Below are positions 1-7,705 of a stretch of 15,630 nucleotides of DNA, piece by piece. The notes beneath the pieces are model-generated. The model made no database searches. It was given only the letters and a program-made list of their open reading frames with translations, and had not been told where the DNA came from. Made by a program: the position numbers and the translations under genes. Location of the stretch: NCBI GenBank assembly GCA_937871985.1, contig CALMPB010000240.1, positions 1 to 15,630 of the forward strand, read 5' to 3'. The stretch comes from an uncultured Burkholderiaceae bacterium. GTDB lineage: Bacteria > Pseudomonadota > Gammaproteobacteria > Burkholderiales > Burkholderiaceae. Position 1 is the first letter of the stretch. Every line of letters begins with the position of its first letter.

Positions 1-1
1 C

Positions 2-271
2 GAGCCCGCCGCGCTGTTCACCCCCGCGACGGTGAGCGATCGCAGCGACGGCAAGATCGCGCATCTCGACGGGCTCAACCTGAGCCGCGCCTGGGCGTTC
101 CACAGCCTCGCCGCCACGATCGACGCCCCCGAGACGCAGGCGATCCTGCGCGATGCCGCCGATCGCCACCTCGCCGCGTCGCTCGATGCGGTCGCGGGGG
201 ATTATATGGGCGAGCATTGGCTGGCGAGTTTCGCGCTGCTCGCGCTGGGCGATCGGCCGGCATTGTCCTGA
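2..271 (+). CDS. DUF2891 family protein, C-terminal part (5' end outside window)
   Basis: The frame is open from the left edge and ends at TGA 269-271, giving 89 codons. The internal GTG at 32 is not a start, because the coding sequence runs through it from base 2. The segment contains LFTPATVSDRSDGKIAHLDG followed by LNLSRAW and, near the end, YMGEHWLASFALLALG. These are the strongly conserved C-terminal motifs of DUF2891, a family of about 330-400 residues with a predicted all-helical fold and no established reaction. Only roughly the last quarter is visible. The stop lies 45 nt before the start of the secreted M20 peptidase on the same strand, so the two could be co-transcribed. The family call rests on remembered motifs and I am fairly sure of it; the function is unknown. 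Confidence 0.82.
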   Translation, partial: EPAALFTPATVSDRSDGKIAHLDGLNLSRAWAFHSLAATIDAPETQAILRDAADRHLAASLDAVAGDYMGEHWLASFALLALGDRPALS

Positions 272-301
272 TCCTCTTTGGACCCTAAGGGCCGGGCGAA
301 C

Positions 302-307
302 AGGAGG
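302..307 (+). promoter_or_regulatory. Ribosome binding site fixing the M20 start at 317
   Basis: AGGAGG lies 9 nt before the ATG at 317. An in-frame TTG at 278 would give a longer reading frame, but its extra 13 residues are hydrophilic. The ATG gives a textbook signal peptide, so 317 is preferred. Confidence 0.85.
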
Positions 308-316
308 GACTATCCG

Positions 317-1717
317 ATGCGCAAGACCGTCATGATGCTCGCCACCGCCTTCACCGCTCTGGCGGGCACGCCCGCGCTGGCGCAGATCACCCCCGCGATC
401 CCCGAGGGCACCCCGCCCGCCGCGACCCCCAATGCGCCGGTGACCTTCGACGTCGCCGCGGCCAAGGCGCGGATCCAGGCCTCGCTCGACAAGCAATATC
501 CGCATCTCGACGCGCTGTACAAAGACCTCCACCAGCATCCCGAACTCGGCTTCCAGGAGACGCGCACCGCCGGCCTGCTCGCCGCCGAGATGCGCAAGCT
601 CGGCTTCACCGTCACCGAAGGGGTCGGCAAGACCGGCCTCGTCGCGATCCTCAAGAATGGCGAGGGGCCGACCGTGCTGGTGCGCACCGAGCTCGACGCG
701 CTGCCGATGGAGGAAAAGACCGGGCTTCCCTATGCCAGCCGCGCGCAGCAGCAGAAGGACGGCAAGACCTTCTTCGTCGATCACGCCTGCGGGCATGACA
801 GCCATATGGCGTGGTGGGTCGGCGCCGCGGCCGCGCTGGTCGCGATCAAGGATCAGTGGCACGGCACGTTGATGTTCGTCGGCCAGCCGAGCGAGGAGAC
901 GGTGAGCGGCGCCAAGGCGATGATCGCCGACGGGCTGTTCAAGCGCTGGCCCAAGCCCGATTACGGCTTCGCCGCGCATGTCGGGCCGATGCCGCTCGGC
1001 CAGGTGATCGTGAAGGACGGGGTGGTCACTTCCGCCTCGGACAAGATCCTGATCACCTTCAACGGGGTCGGCGCGCACGGCTCGATGCCCGACAAGAGCA
1101 TCGACCCGATCGTCATCGGCAGCCATTTCGTCACCGACGTGCAGAGCGTGATCAGCCGCGAGAAGGATCCCAACGCGTTCGGCGTGGTGACCGTCGGCGC
1201 GTTCAACGGCGGGACGGTCGACAATATCATCCCCGACCACGCCGATCTGATGCTCACGCTGCGCTCGCACGACAATGCGACGCGCAAATTGCTGATCGAC
1301 GGGGTCGAGCGCACCGCGCGCGCGGCGGCGGCGATGGCGCGCGCGCCGGAACCCGCGATCACGCATCCCTCGGGCACCAATGCGGTGCATAACGACGCAG
1401 CGCTGTCGGCGCGCACCGCAGCGGTGATGGCGGCGGCGTTCGGCAAGGATGCGGCCTATGTCCCGCCGACGCTGCCGGGCGGGAACGCCAGCGAGGATTT
1501 CTCGGTGTTCATCGACGAGGGCGTGCCCTCGGTATTCTTCGCGGTGGGCGGCTACGATCCGGCGATGATCGCGCGCTACAAGGCCGAGGGGAAGCCGCTG
1601 CCGGTCAACCACTCGCCGTTCTTCGCGCCAGTGCCCGAGCCGACGATCAAGCGCGGGGCGGAGACGCTGGCGCTGGCGGTGCTGACGGTGGCGGGGAATG
1701 GGGCGAAGGGGAAGTAG
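317..1717 (+). CDS. Secreted M20D-family amidohydrolase / metallopeptidase
   Basis: This 466-residue protein is predicted to hydrolyse amide bonds of N-acyl amino acids or small peptides, as in hippurate hydrolase, AbgB and related M20D enzymes. Residues 1-23 form a signal peptide (MRKTVMMLATAFTALAG, cleavage after ALA), so it acts in the periplasm or outside. All five M20D metal positions can be placed: C158 and H160 in HACGHDSHMA, E194 in PSEE, H221 in AAHVG and H432 in NHSPFF. D127 in ELDALP matches the usual RADxDALP. The dimerisation domain spans about 235-345, and GNASEDFS (389-396) is the family's late motif. Length is slightly above typical M20D members because of the signal peptide and a proline/alanine-rich linker (about 24-45). 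It follows DUF2891 by 45 nt. Substrate cannot be read from the sequence. Confidence 0.92.
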   Translation: MRKTVMMLATAFTALAGTPALAQITPAIPEGTPPAATPNAPVTFDVAAAKARIQASLDKQYPHLDALYKDLHQHPELGFQETRTAGLLAAEMRKLGFTVTEGVGKTGLVAILKNGEGPTVLVRTELDALPMEEKTGLPYASRAQQQKDGKTFFVDHACGHDSHMAWWVGAAAALVAIKDQWHGTLMFVGQPSEETVSGAKAMIADGLFKRWPKPDYGFAAHVGPMPLGQVIVKDGVVTSASDKILITFNGVGAHGSMPDKSIDPIVIGSHFVTDVQSVISREKDPNAFGVVTVGAFNGGTVDNIIPDHADLMLTLRSHDNATRKLLIDGVERTARAAAAMARAPEPAITHPSGTNAVHNDAALSARTAAVMAAAFGKDAAYVPPTLPGGNASEDFSVFIDEGVPSVFFAVGGYDPAMIARYKAEGKPLPVNHSPFFAPVPEPTIKRGAETLALAVLTVAGNGAKGK

Positions 1718-1759
1718 GAGAGCAACGGGAAATTAAGCCTCCTCTCCTTTGATTTTGGA

Positions 1760-1783
1760 AGACGCGCCGTTACCGGCGCGTCT
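1760..1783. terminator. Hairpin between convergent genes, possible bidirectional terminator
   Basis: AGACGCGCCG, loop TTAC, CGGCGCGTCT form a perfect 10-bp stem with a 4-nt loop. It lies 42 nt after the M20 stop and 106 nt after the end of the minus-strand lipoprotein frame. There is no clear T-run on either side, so it is not a classical intrinsic terminator. The position between convergent genes is what supports the call. Confidence 0.5.
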
Positions 1784-1889
1784 CCGGAGGATTGTTAGCC
1801 AATCCGCCGCGCTACCCGGCCGCGGCCTGAGGATAGAAATACCTCGTCCGCAAACAGCATTCTCCTCGCTGTTTTTCAATGTGTGTGAT

Positions 1890-2246
1890 TTATCTCTCTC
1901 CGAATGCCTTTTGAATCATCACAACTTTAGCGATGTCCGCGTGATTGGTCCTTGGAACATCAGGAGACACTCCCCGACGAACCTGATCCGACCATGATGC
2001 TATTTTATCGAGCTCAGCTCGCGAACTCCCCCACAAACTTAATCCACGAGTCTCCGTAGACGTTCCCGTTTCCATTAATTTATCATCGTACATTACTTTA
2101 TATCCGGCGAAATAATCTCTGTCGTCCCACGCCAAAAAATCCTTATTATCCGCCCTTGAGGAAACAAATCCAACGCAATATCCCCCGCTGGACATATAAA
2201 ATAATCCGGTATGTATATTCTCCGATATATAATTTGCGTCGACCAC
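1890..2246 (-). CDS. Open 3' segment of the interrupted lipoprotein, or a small unknown protein
   Basis: 118 codons counted from GTG 2246-2244, ending at TAA 1892-1890, in the same frame as the middle segment. The sequence is natural-looking and mostly polar or aromatic, with SSGGYCVGF, DFLAWDDRDYFAGYKVMYDD and RGLSLWGSSRAELDK. I recognise no family. No Shine-Dalgarno-like sequence precedes the GTG and there is no signal peptide, so an independent gene is less likely than a continuation of the lipoprotein. Confidence 0.3.
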   Translation of the reverse strand: MVDANYISENIHTGLFYMSSGGYCVGFVSSRADNKDFLAWDDRDYFAGYKVMYDDKLMETGTSTETRGLSLWGSSRAELDKIASWSDQVRRGVSPDVPRTNHADIAKVVMIQKAFGER

Positions 2247-2261
2247 GTTTCCACGGAGACC

Positions 2262-3023
2262 TTATAGGTAGCTAAACGGCCGGAGCAGTTTTCGAGGATC
2301 TGCGTGTATTAACCGATGATACAGCCGCTTCACTTCTGTTGGCTTCGTATATTCTATTTTTGAACGGATCAAAACCATTCTTGGCGCATCCGCTCTGAAC
2401 GTCAACTCGACATTCGTATTCGCATCCGCATCGATGATGTTTCCCGAAACGGACAATTTTACCTTGTCCGCATAGGTCACCGAATTGAGCTGAGACAATT
2501 CGCCTTGCCGATCTGCCACACCGCTTCCGGAAGCACGCAGCAGGACTCCCTTCTCGCTGCTAATCGTCACAATCGCCCGACCGTGCGAATTATAATCACT
2601 AGGATACGAAGTATGTATGTATTTGACGCCATCTCGGATTAAAATAGCGAAACCGCCAACAATTGGATTAAAGTCGTAGGAGTTACCGAATCCAACCAGA
2701 TCCTTAGAATACACTATACCCTGCCTGCCGCCGTCTTTCCACTCAAGCGATATTCTTACTTCGTTATCGCCGCACAGCTGGGTTATTTTTATCGGATTAG
2801 ACTTCCATTGAGCATATAAGATAATATCGGAATTTGGCATGGCAAATGATGACTCTGGTAGATAGAATTGACCAGAACCGTCAGCGCTCGTATTCCATCC
2901 TTGGAAGCTGTATCCGGAAAGCTCCGGATTTAACTTGGGAAGTTTTACATTTTCCCCCGTCGAATACGTGGCTCTTCCCGGAGCTTGCGGCCCTCCGCCC
3001 GCCCCGTTCATATCGAATACCAA
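2262..3023 (-). CDS. Open middle segment of the interrupted lipoprotein (InlB B-repeat part)
   Basis: This is the longest uninterrupted piece, 253 codons counted from the TTG at 3023-3021; it is actually open from just after the TAA at 3080-3078. The TTG is an unlikely start, because it falls immediately before the first strand of the InlB-type repeat (VFDMNG) and the in-frame codons upstream continue the linker. The repeat takes about the first 75 residues. The rest is polar and beta-like with no family I recognise, including a GIVYSKDLVGFGN stretch and a GVKYIHTSYPSDYNSHG stretch. Translated alone it would lack any export signal, so I read it as a fragment of the lipoprotein and not a separate gene. 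Confidence 0.35.
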   Translation of the reverse strand: MVFDMNGAGGGPQAPGRATYSTGENVKLPKLNPELSGYSFQGWNTSADGSGQFYLPESSFAMPNSDIILYAQWKSNPIKITQLCGDNEVRISLEWKDGGRQGIVYSKDLVGFGNSYDFNPIVGGFAILIRDGVKYIHTSYPSDYNSHGRAIVTISSEKGVLLRASGSGVADRQGELSQLNSVTYADKVKLSVSGNIIDADANTNVELTFRADAPRMVLIRSKIEYTKPTEVKRLYHRLIHADPRKLLRPFSYL

Positions 3024-3215
3024 CGCACGGCTCTCCCTGTTGGGAGGCGAGGTAGAAGGAGGTAGGGTTTCGCCTCGTTATTCCGCAGCGCCCCCGCCAC
3101 AGGATGCCAATGTCAGCAAAAACCCAACGGCTAGCAATCTGATTGAATTTGCCCATCGCATATTTTCACACCCCCCGGCATGTTATTAAGGATTTCCCTT
3201 ATCGGAGCCACGATA

Positions 3216-4640
3216 TCAAGAAACCAAGGTGAGCAGCGCTTCGAGTTGCTCTCTTGTCAGCGTCACACCGGCCAGTGTGACATGGGTATCGCTGGACTTG
3301 CCGATTACGATTTCGTTGTCGCGGGTCGAAACCGCCCCGACCCCAATCACGACCGAACCGGCCGCATCGGGTTTCTGATCGAGCCCGACGCCACATCCCG
3401 CGCCGATGAAGATGCAATCGCTTCCGCTGTGCAAAATCGCGGCATCCTTTCCGATCACCACGTTCCGATCGCCCCCCGGCTGGTCAACGCCGAGACCTGC
3501 CTCAACGCCCTGGCGAGCCTGGTGGCCGATGACGACGTTGTCGTTACCAGAGGTCAGATAGGTGGCAGCGCCGGCACCAAGGTAGACATTCTGGCTGCCG
3601 GTCAGATTCCGGTCCGCACAAACATAACCAGCCGCCAGGTTCTGAAAGCCAGTTGTCGTGTAGCGCAGACTACTGTCGCCGAGCGCGGTATTGTTGCCGA
3701 TATCGACGGCGTTCTGAAGCGCCATGTGGCCGACAGCCGTGCCGCCGACCCCCCCGGTTGCATTGTTGAGCGCCTCGAATCCTATCGCCACGGTATCGAT
3801 AGCGTTGGCACCGACACGCAGGGAATCCGTGCCGATCGCTATGCACGACGCCGGGGTTGTCGCTTGCTCCATCGCGCGGGTCCCGATCGCGATATTATTG
3901 CCTCCGGTGGTGAGCAGAGCCGCGGCTTCGCGACCGATACCGAGGCAACCCGGCCCGGTTACACTCGCGTTGCCTGCGCCCGCAAAAAAGAACGAAGCGA
4001 AGTCGGGCCGACCGATCATCATCGATGTCTGAAAGCAACGAACTTCCTCGAGCGTATCGGCACCGAGAGAAATCTGATTACTTCTCGTCGTATAAGAATT
4101 TACACCGATCGCGATCGAGTAATTCACGCCCTGCACCTGCCCGGTTCCGGACGCGGAATTGTATCCGATTGCAACGTTGCTGCTGCCGGCGGCAAACCGC
4201 CCGCCGGCATAATGCCCGATTACGGTATTACGGTTGCCCGAACCGGCAAACATGGATTGCGAGCCAATCGCAATGGTTTCCGCGCCCCCGTGGTTAGCCA
4301 TCGCGCTCGCACCGATAGCGATACTATGGTCCCCGCCGCTGACTACGCCGCCATGCGCGCTATACCCGATGCTGATACCGTAACTGCCGGTCGTGCGGAG
4401 AAGTGCCGCACCGGCTCCGAGTGCGACATAGCCGTCAACGTTGTCAGCCGTCCGCAACGCCCCGCTGCCCACCATCGTCAAATTGCTACCCGCAATGTTG
4501 GCTCGCCCGGCCGTACTACCGACAGCGGTATTGTTCGCGGTGGTTGAATTACGCAGCGCTTCTGACCCGATCGCCGTATTGCTTCCAAGATTTTCGGCAG
4601 CGAGAGCGTTTTCGCCGAGCGCCGTGTTGTTTTCTGCCAT
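3216..4640 (-). CDS. YadA-head-like short-repeat beta protein (phage-fibre or adhesin-stalk type), no signal peptide or anchor
   Basis: This 474-residue protein is almost entirely made of short left-handed beta-roll-like repeats of about 14-20 residues, of the type NTAIGSEAL, NTAVGSTAG, SIAIGASAM, NVAIGYNSA and NVVIGHQAR. These resemble YadA head (Hep_Hag) repeats and phage tail-fibre proteins. Two arrays are visible: residues 1-190, closed by SNQISLGADTLEEV, and about 229-450, closed by DNEIVIGKSSDTHVTLAG. A linker rich in Phe and Met separates them (201-222). The tail LTREQLEALLTLVS may be a small helical cap. There is no signal peptide, no YadA membrane anchor and no S74 chaperone domain. 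GGGAGAA-like spacing supports the start: GGGAGAA at 4653-4647 is 6 nt before the ATG. The interrupted lipoprotein follows 54 nt downstream. The repeat class is sure; the role (surface fibre, phage remnant or matrix protein) is inferred. Confidence 0.85.
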   Translation of the reverse strand: MAENNTALGENALAAENLGSNTAIGSEALRNSTTANNTAVGSTAGRANIAGSNLTMVGSGALRTADNVDGYVALGAGAALLRTTGSYGISIGYSAHGGVVSGGDHSIAIGASAMANHGGAETIAIGSQSMFAGSGNRNTVIGHYAGGRFAAGSSNVAIGYNSASGTGQVQGVNYSIAIGVNSYTTRSNQISLGADTLEEVRCFQTSMMIGRPDFASFFFAGAGNASVTGPGCLGIGREAAALLTTGGNNIAIGTRAMEQATTPASCIAIGTDSLRVGANAIDTVAIGFEALNNATGGVGGTAVGHMALQNAVDIGNNTALGDSSLRYTTTGFQNLAAGYVCADRNLTGSQNVYLGAGAATYLTSGNDNVVIGHQARQGVEAGLGVDQPGGDRNVVIGKDAAILHSGSDCIFIGAGCGVGLDQKPDAAGSVVIGVGAVSTRDNEIVIGKSSDTHVTLAGVTLTREQLEALLTLVS

Positions 4641-5069
4641 GCATATTTCTCCCGTACGTCAACTATATTTGCGCCGTTCGCACGGATGTAACTTCCTGCG
4701 CAGGCACCTGGCGAGCCAGTGGCTGAAGCATAGCTGCATCCCGCTCCGCCGTCAGCCGCCAATGCCAAGCGGGTGCCGCGGTTGGCACGTTGCGGATTGC
4801 TTGTCCTGCAAACCTGCCGCTGCTAGGCACCGCCGCAAATCGCGACGGCGAAAGAGGCGGTGTCATGCACGGTCCGTTGCAACGTGGAGCATATCTCGAC
4901 GGCGCTTGACGAGGAGAACGAGTACCGAAATGCGATGAATACCCGCGTGGAACTCATCATAGAGAAAGCAGTGAGAAATCGGACGGCAGCCCGCCCGCGC
5001 GTACATCAGGGGCAGCCGGAACTTGGTATCTTTTGTTCAGGTTGGGGCGGCCGAACGGCATAGCGGACG
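4641..5069. other. Divergent intergenic region, 429 nt, no gene seen
   Basis: This gap separates the minus-strand surface-protein unit from the plus-strand polysaccharide operon and should hold promoters for both. Short frames in it (for example 4860-5063 plus, 4663-4866 minus) have no family resemblance, no good ribosome site and low-complexity composition typical of chance frames. A small inverted repeat, TGCCAA (4763-4768) with TTGGCA (4782-4787), could be an operator but is too short to argue for. TTGACG at 4906-4911 is a possible -35 without a convincing -10. Confidence 0.5.
4662..4691 (-). promoter_or_regulatory. Weak promoter candidate for the short-repeat protein
   Basis: On the minus strand TTACAT (4691-4686) and TATAGT (4667-4662) are 18 nt apart. 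The -10 matches TATAAT at five of six positions, while the -35 matches poorly. Transcription would begin about 15 nt before the ATG, just ahead of the GGGAGAA ribosome site. Confidence 0.2.
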
Positions 5070-6353
5070 ATGACACACAATCTAATCTCTCGGAGCAATC
5101 ATTGGCATCGGCTTCGATGGCAGGTGTTTTGGGGGCTGGTCGCTGCGATCCTTCCGCCGCTGACGCGCCTTATTCTGTTCGGCCCGAACAGCACCGGGCA
5201 GGGCCTTGTGGCCTTGGCCAACGCGTTCTGGGGTGGGTTGGCTGCCATTTTTTTGGGGATATTGCTCATCCGCAATGTCGGGCGCTATCCCGGCGTCGAA
5301 CGTGCCTCCGCGATCATTCCAGGGTTTTCCGCGTCATTTGGTATCCTCGTTGCCATCCTGCTGATGCTGCGATTGGATTACAGCCGCTGGGTGCTCGCGG
5401 GCACCTATGGCTGCGCGATCGCGATATTCTACTTGGGCCACGCCCAGATATTCGGACGGCGGAAATTGCGTATCGGCGTGCTGCCCCTGGAGGACCTTGC
5501 GGCAAGCCCCCTGCACCAGATTGACGGCGTAGAATGGGTCAAACTGCTCAGTCCCGACCAAAGCGCCGTAGGCATCGAAGCCGTAGCGGTCGACCTTCGC
5601 CGCGAGATGCCTGTCGAATGGGAGCGGCGCATCGCCGATTTCGCACTGTCGGATATTCCCGTCTATCACAGCAAGCATCTGATTGAATCGCTCACTGGCC
5701 GAATTGAGCTGGAGCATCTTTCCGAAACGAGCTTCGGCACGCTATCGCCGCCCACCGCTTATATGTTGCCCAAGTATGTCCTGGACCGGGCCACCGCCGC
5801 GCTAGCCCTGGTCTTCCTCTCCCCGATTTTGTTGATCGTCGGCATTCTCGTCCGCCTCGATTCCCCTGGCCCGGCGATTTTTCGACAAGAACGGATGGGT
5901 TTTCGTGGGGTACCGTTCACCGTATATAAATTCCGGACCATGCGCATGAAATTGCCGCATGAGATCGCGGCGCGGGAGGATGCGATCACCCTCACCGATG
6001 ACGATCGGATAACGCGCCTCGGAAGGTTTCTACGAAAGACGCGAATAGATGAGCTTCCCCAGATAGCAAATGTGCTTAAAGGGCAAATGAGCTGGATCGG
6101 CCCACGCCCCGAAGCTGTCGTTCTTTCGAAATGGTATGAATCGGAAATACCATTCTACCGTTATAGACATATTGTCCGACCGGGCATTACGGGCTGGGCC
6201 CAAGTTATGCAAGGGCACGTGTCCGATGTCCATCAGGTTCGGAACAAGTTATATTACGATTTTTATTATATCAAAAACTTTTCTCTATGGATCGACATCC
6301 TCATAACATTGAGAACTATCGCGACCATGGCAACTGGGTTTGGGGCGAAATAG
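5070..6353 (+). CDS. Polyprenyl-phosphate sugar phosphotransferase (initiating phosphoglycosyltransferase)
   Basis: A 427-residue membrane enzyme of the bacterial sugar transferase family (PF02397; WcaJ, WbaP, ExoY/PssY group). It transfers a sugar-1-phosphate from a UDP-sugar to undecaprenyl phosphate at the inner membrane, starting the repeat unit. About four hydrophobic segments occupy residues 17-38, 48-67, 82-100 and 106-125. A soluble middle region follows (about 130-230), then the membrane re-entrant helix (240-263) ending in DSPGP. Catalytic motifs follow: [24 protein letters not shown] with the Asp-Glu pair D327-E328, SWIGPRPE and [10 protein letters not shown]. It is a little shorter than WcaJ. 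The ATG is the first start after an in-frame TAG at 5061 and no strong ribosome site precedes it. It leads the plus-strand operon, and wbpA begins 37 nt later. The sugar substrate is not readable. Confidence 0.93.
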   Translation: MTHNLISRSNHWHRLRWQVFWGLVAAILPPLTRLILFGPNSTGQGLVALANAFWGGLAAIFLGILLIRNVGRYPGVERASAIIPGFSASFGILVAILLMLRLDYSRWVLAGTYGCAIAIFYLGHAQIFGRRKLRIGVLPLEDLAASPLHQIDGVEWVKLLSPDQSAVGIEAVAVDLRREMPVEWERRIADFALSDIPVYHSKHLIESLTGRIELEHLSETSFGTLSPPTAYMLPKYVLDRATAALALVFLSPILLIVGILVRLDSPGPAIFRQERMGFRGVPFTVYKFRTMRMKLPHEIAAREDAITLTDDDRITRLGRFLRKTRIDELPQIANVLKGQMSWIGPRPEAVVLSKWYESEIPFYRYRHIVRPGITGWAQVMQGHVSDVHQVRNKLYYDFYYIKNFSLWIDILITLRTIATMATGFGAK

Positions 6354-6381
6354 AACCTGCATTCTGCCTCGAATGTATTCT

Positions 6382-6386
6382 GAGGG
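6382..6386 (+). promoter_or_regulatory. Ribosome binding site fixing the dehydrogenase start at 6391
   Basis: GAGGG sits 4 nt before the ATG at 6391. A longer in-frame reading from 6340 would overlap the sugar transferase and add 17 residues not seen in WbpA-type enzymes. The chosen start puts the dinucleotide-binding motif at residue 21, as expected. Confidence 0.75.
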
Positions 6387-6390
6387 TATT

Positions 6391-7698
6391 ATGAAAAAAT
6401 CCGGACTGATTTCGAAGCTTGAGGACAAAACCGCGGTCATCGGGATTATCGGGCTCGGTTACGTCGGACTTCCACTGGCGCTACGCTTTTCGGACGTGGG
6501 ATATCCCGTCATCGGTTTCGACATCCATGCCGGCAAAGTCGAGCGCCTGAATGACGGGCAAAGTCTGATCGAGCACATTTCGTCCGCGTCGATCGCAGCC
6601 GCACGAGCCCGTGGATTCGAAGCCACAACCGATTTTTCGCGTGTCGGTAAAGCCGATGCGCTCATCTTGTGCGTGCCCACGCCGCTCACCAAGCATCGTG
6701 AACCCGACCTCTCGTTCGTGATAAACACCTTGAATTCGTTGCTCCCTCATATTCGCACGGGGCAGGTGATATCACTCGAAAGCACCACTTATCCGGGCAC
6801 GACCGACGAGGAGCTTGCTACCCGCATCGAGCGGGCCGGCAAGCGGGTCGGCGAGGACATATTCCTCGTCTATTCGCCCGAACGGGAAGACCCGGGCAAC
6901 CCGAACTTCACCACCAATTCCATTCCGAAAATCGTCGGCGGCAGCACACCGGCCTGCCTGGAGGTCGGATTGGCGTTGTATGGGCAGGTAATCGATCGCC
7001 TCGTTCCCGTGAGCTCGACTCGCGCAGCGGAGTTGACGAAATTGCTCGAGAATATCCATCGGGCCGTGAATATCGGCTTGGTGAATGAGATGAAAATCGT
7101 TGCCGACAAACTCGATATCGACATTCACGAAGTTATCGAGGCAGCATCCACCAAGCCATTTGGATTTACCGCTTATCAGCCGGGGCCCGGGCTAGGCGGC
7201 CATTGCATTCCGATCGACCCCTTCTATTTGACGTGGAAAGCGCGGGAATACGGCGTTCACACGCGTTTCATTGAACTCGCCGGCGAAGTGAATTCCGCCA
7301 TGCCGGATTATGTGATGACCAAGGTCGCCGCGGCGTTGAACGAGCGTCGAAAACCGCTCATGGGAAGCAAGGTCTTGGTACTGGGCCTTGCTTACAAACG
7401 AAATGTCGACGACATGCGCGAGTCTCCGTCGGTCGTATTGATGGAGAAGCTGCGCGACCACGGCGCAGACGTGGTTTATAGTGATCCGCACATTCCCGTT
7501 TTCCCCGAAACCCGGGAGCATGATTTTACGCTCGCGAGCGTCGACCTGACGCCGGAAAACGTATCAGACTTCGATTGCATCCTGCTCGCGACCGATCACG
7601 ATTCGTTCGACTACGAAATGCTGGCGGCGCACGCCAAGCTCATCGTGGACACGCGCGGTCGATATCGAGAACCCCGCGCCAATGTGGTCCGCTCGTGA
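6391..7698 (+). CDS. wbpA: UDP-N-acetyl-D-glucosamine 6-dehydrogenase (WbpA type)
   Basis: This 435-residue cytoplasmic enzyme should oxidise UDP-GlcNAc to UDP-N-acetylglucosaminuronic acid in two NAD-dependent steps. It belongs to the UDP-glucose/GDP-mannose dehydrogenase family. The N-terminal Rossmann motif [10 protein letters not shown] is at 21-30, CVPTPL and [11 protein letters not shown] follow, and [10 protein letters not shown] is typical of WbpA. The catalytic cysteine is C272 in [20 protein letters not shown]. The C-terminal domain carries [18 protein letters not shown]. Length and motifs match WbpA (about 436 residues) better than the UDP-glucose dehydrogenases, which lack the HREPDLS block. 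It lies 37 nt after the sugar transferase and its stop is 7 nt before the acyltransferase start, so co-transcription is likely. A UDP-GalNAc-type substrate cannot be excluded. The WbpB/WbpE partners that make diamino-uronic acids are absent from the window. Confidence 0.92.
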   Translation: MKKSGLISKLEDKTAVIGIIGLGYVGLPLALRFSDVGYPVIGFDIHAGKVERLNDGQSLIEHISSASIAAARARGFEATTDFSRVGKADALILCVPTPLTKHREPDLSFVINTLNSLLPHIRTGQVISLESTTYPGTTDEELATRIERAGKRVGEDIFLVYSPEREDPGNPNFTTNSIPKIVGGSTPACLEVGLALYGQVIDRLVPVSSTRAAELTKLLENIHRAVNIGLVNEMKIVADKLDIDIHEVIEAASTKPFGFTAYQPGPGLGGHCIPIDPFYLTWKAREYGVHTRFIELAGEVNSAMPDYVMTKVAAALNERRKPLMGSKVLVLGLAYKRNVDDMRESPSVVLMEKLRDHGADVVYSDPHIPVFPETREHDFTLASVDLTPENVSDFDCILLATDHDSFDYEMLAAHAKLIVDTRGRYREPRANVVRS

Positions 7699-7705
7699 AA
7701 CGCTC

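Larger units (their letters stand above)
1890..3161 (-). pseudogene. Lipoprotein with InlB/Flg_new-type repeat, interrupted by two in-frame TAA codons
   Basis: The ATG at 3161-3159 opens MRWANSIRLLAVGFLLTLAS, followed by C21 and GGG. This is a lipoprotein signal peptide with an LASC lipobox. After 27 codons the frame meets TAA (3080-3078), then continues unshifted through a Ser/Pro linker (LPPSTSPPNRES) into a beta repeat. That repeat starts LVFDMNGAGGG, includes YSFQGWNTSADGSG, and ends about DIILYAQWK, the signature of InlB B-repeat / Flg_new domains (PF09479). It runs on to a second TAA (2264-2262), continues in the same frame, and ends at a third TAA (1892-1890). If both TAAs were sense codons the product would have 423 residues. 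The start follows the YadA-head-like gene by 54 nt on the same strand, so they may form an operon. The DNA is much more AT-rich than 1-1717. A decayed gene is likeliest; sequencing error or recoding are alternatives. Confidence 0.7.

Noticed and set aside
811..1392. 193-codon frame overlapping the M20 gene
   Set aside because: A GC-driven shadow frame dominated by Arg and Asp; the M20 frame has all catalytic residues.
2881..3156. Minus-strand frame starting at ATG 3156
   Set aside because: It is shifted relative to the lipobox-encoding frame from ATG 3161. Its product is basic and unrecognisable, whereas the 3161 frame gives a proper lipoprotein signal peptide.
3180..4547. A 455-codon open frame on the plus strand opposite the short-repeat protein
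   Set aside because: It is the antisense of the repetitive AIG/NTA codons. Its product is rich in Arg, Pro, Ala and Asp without a fold-like pattern, while the minus strand gives clear YadA-head-like repeats with a ribosome site.
3216..4640. CRISPR-like or tandem DNA repeat array
   Set aside because: The periodicity is at protein level. The underlying DNA repeats are degenerate, unequal in spacing and lie within a coding frame.
4782..4802. Possible sigma-54 promoter (TTGGCACG followed by TTGC)
   Set aside because: The GG and GC elements are 13 nt apart instead of the required 10, so the match is accidental.
4906..4934. TTGACG as a -35 for the polysaccharide operon
   Set aside because: No acceptable -10 lies 16-19 nt downstream (AATGCG and shifts of it).
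4860..5063. 67-codon plus-strand frame upstream of the sugar transferase
   Set aside because: No family resemblance, no ribosome site and no conserved-looking pattern. It is probably chance in a non-coding gap.
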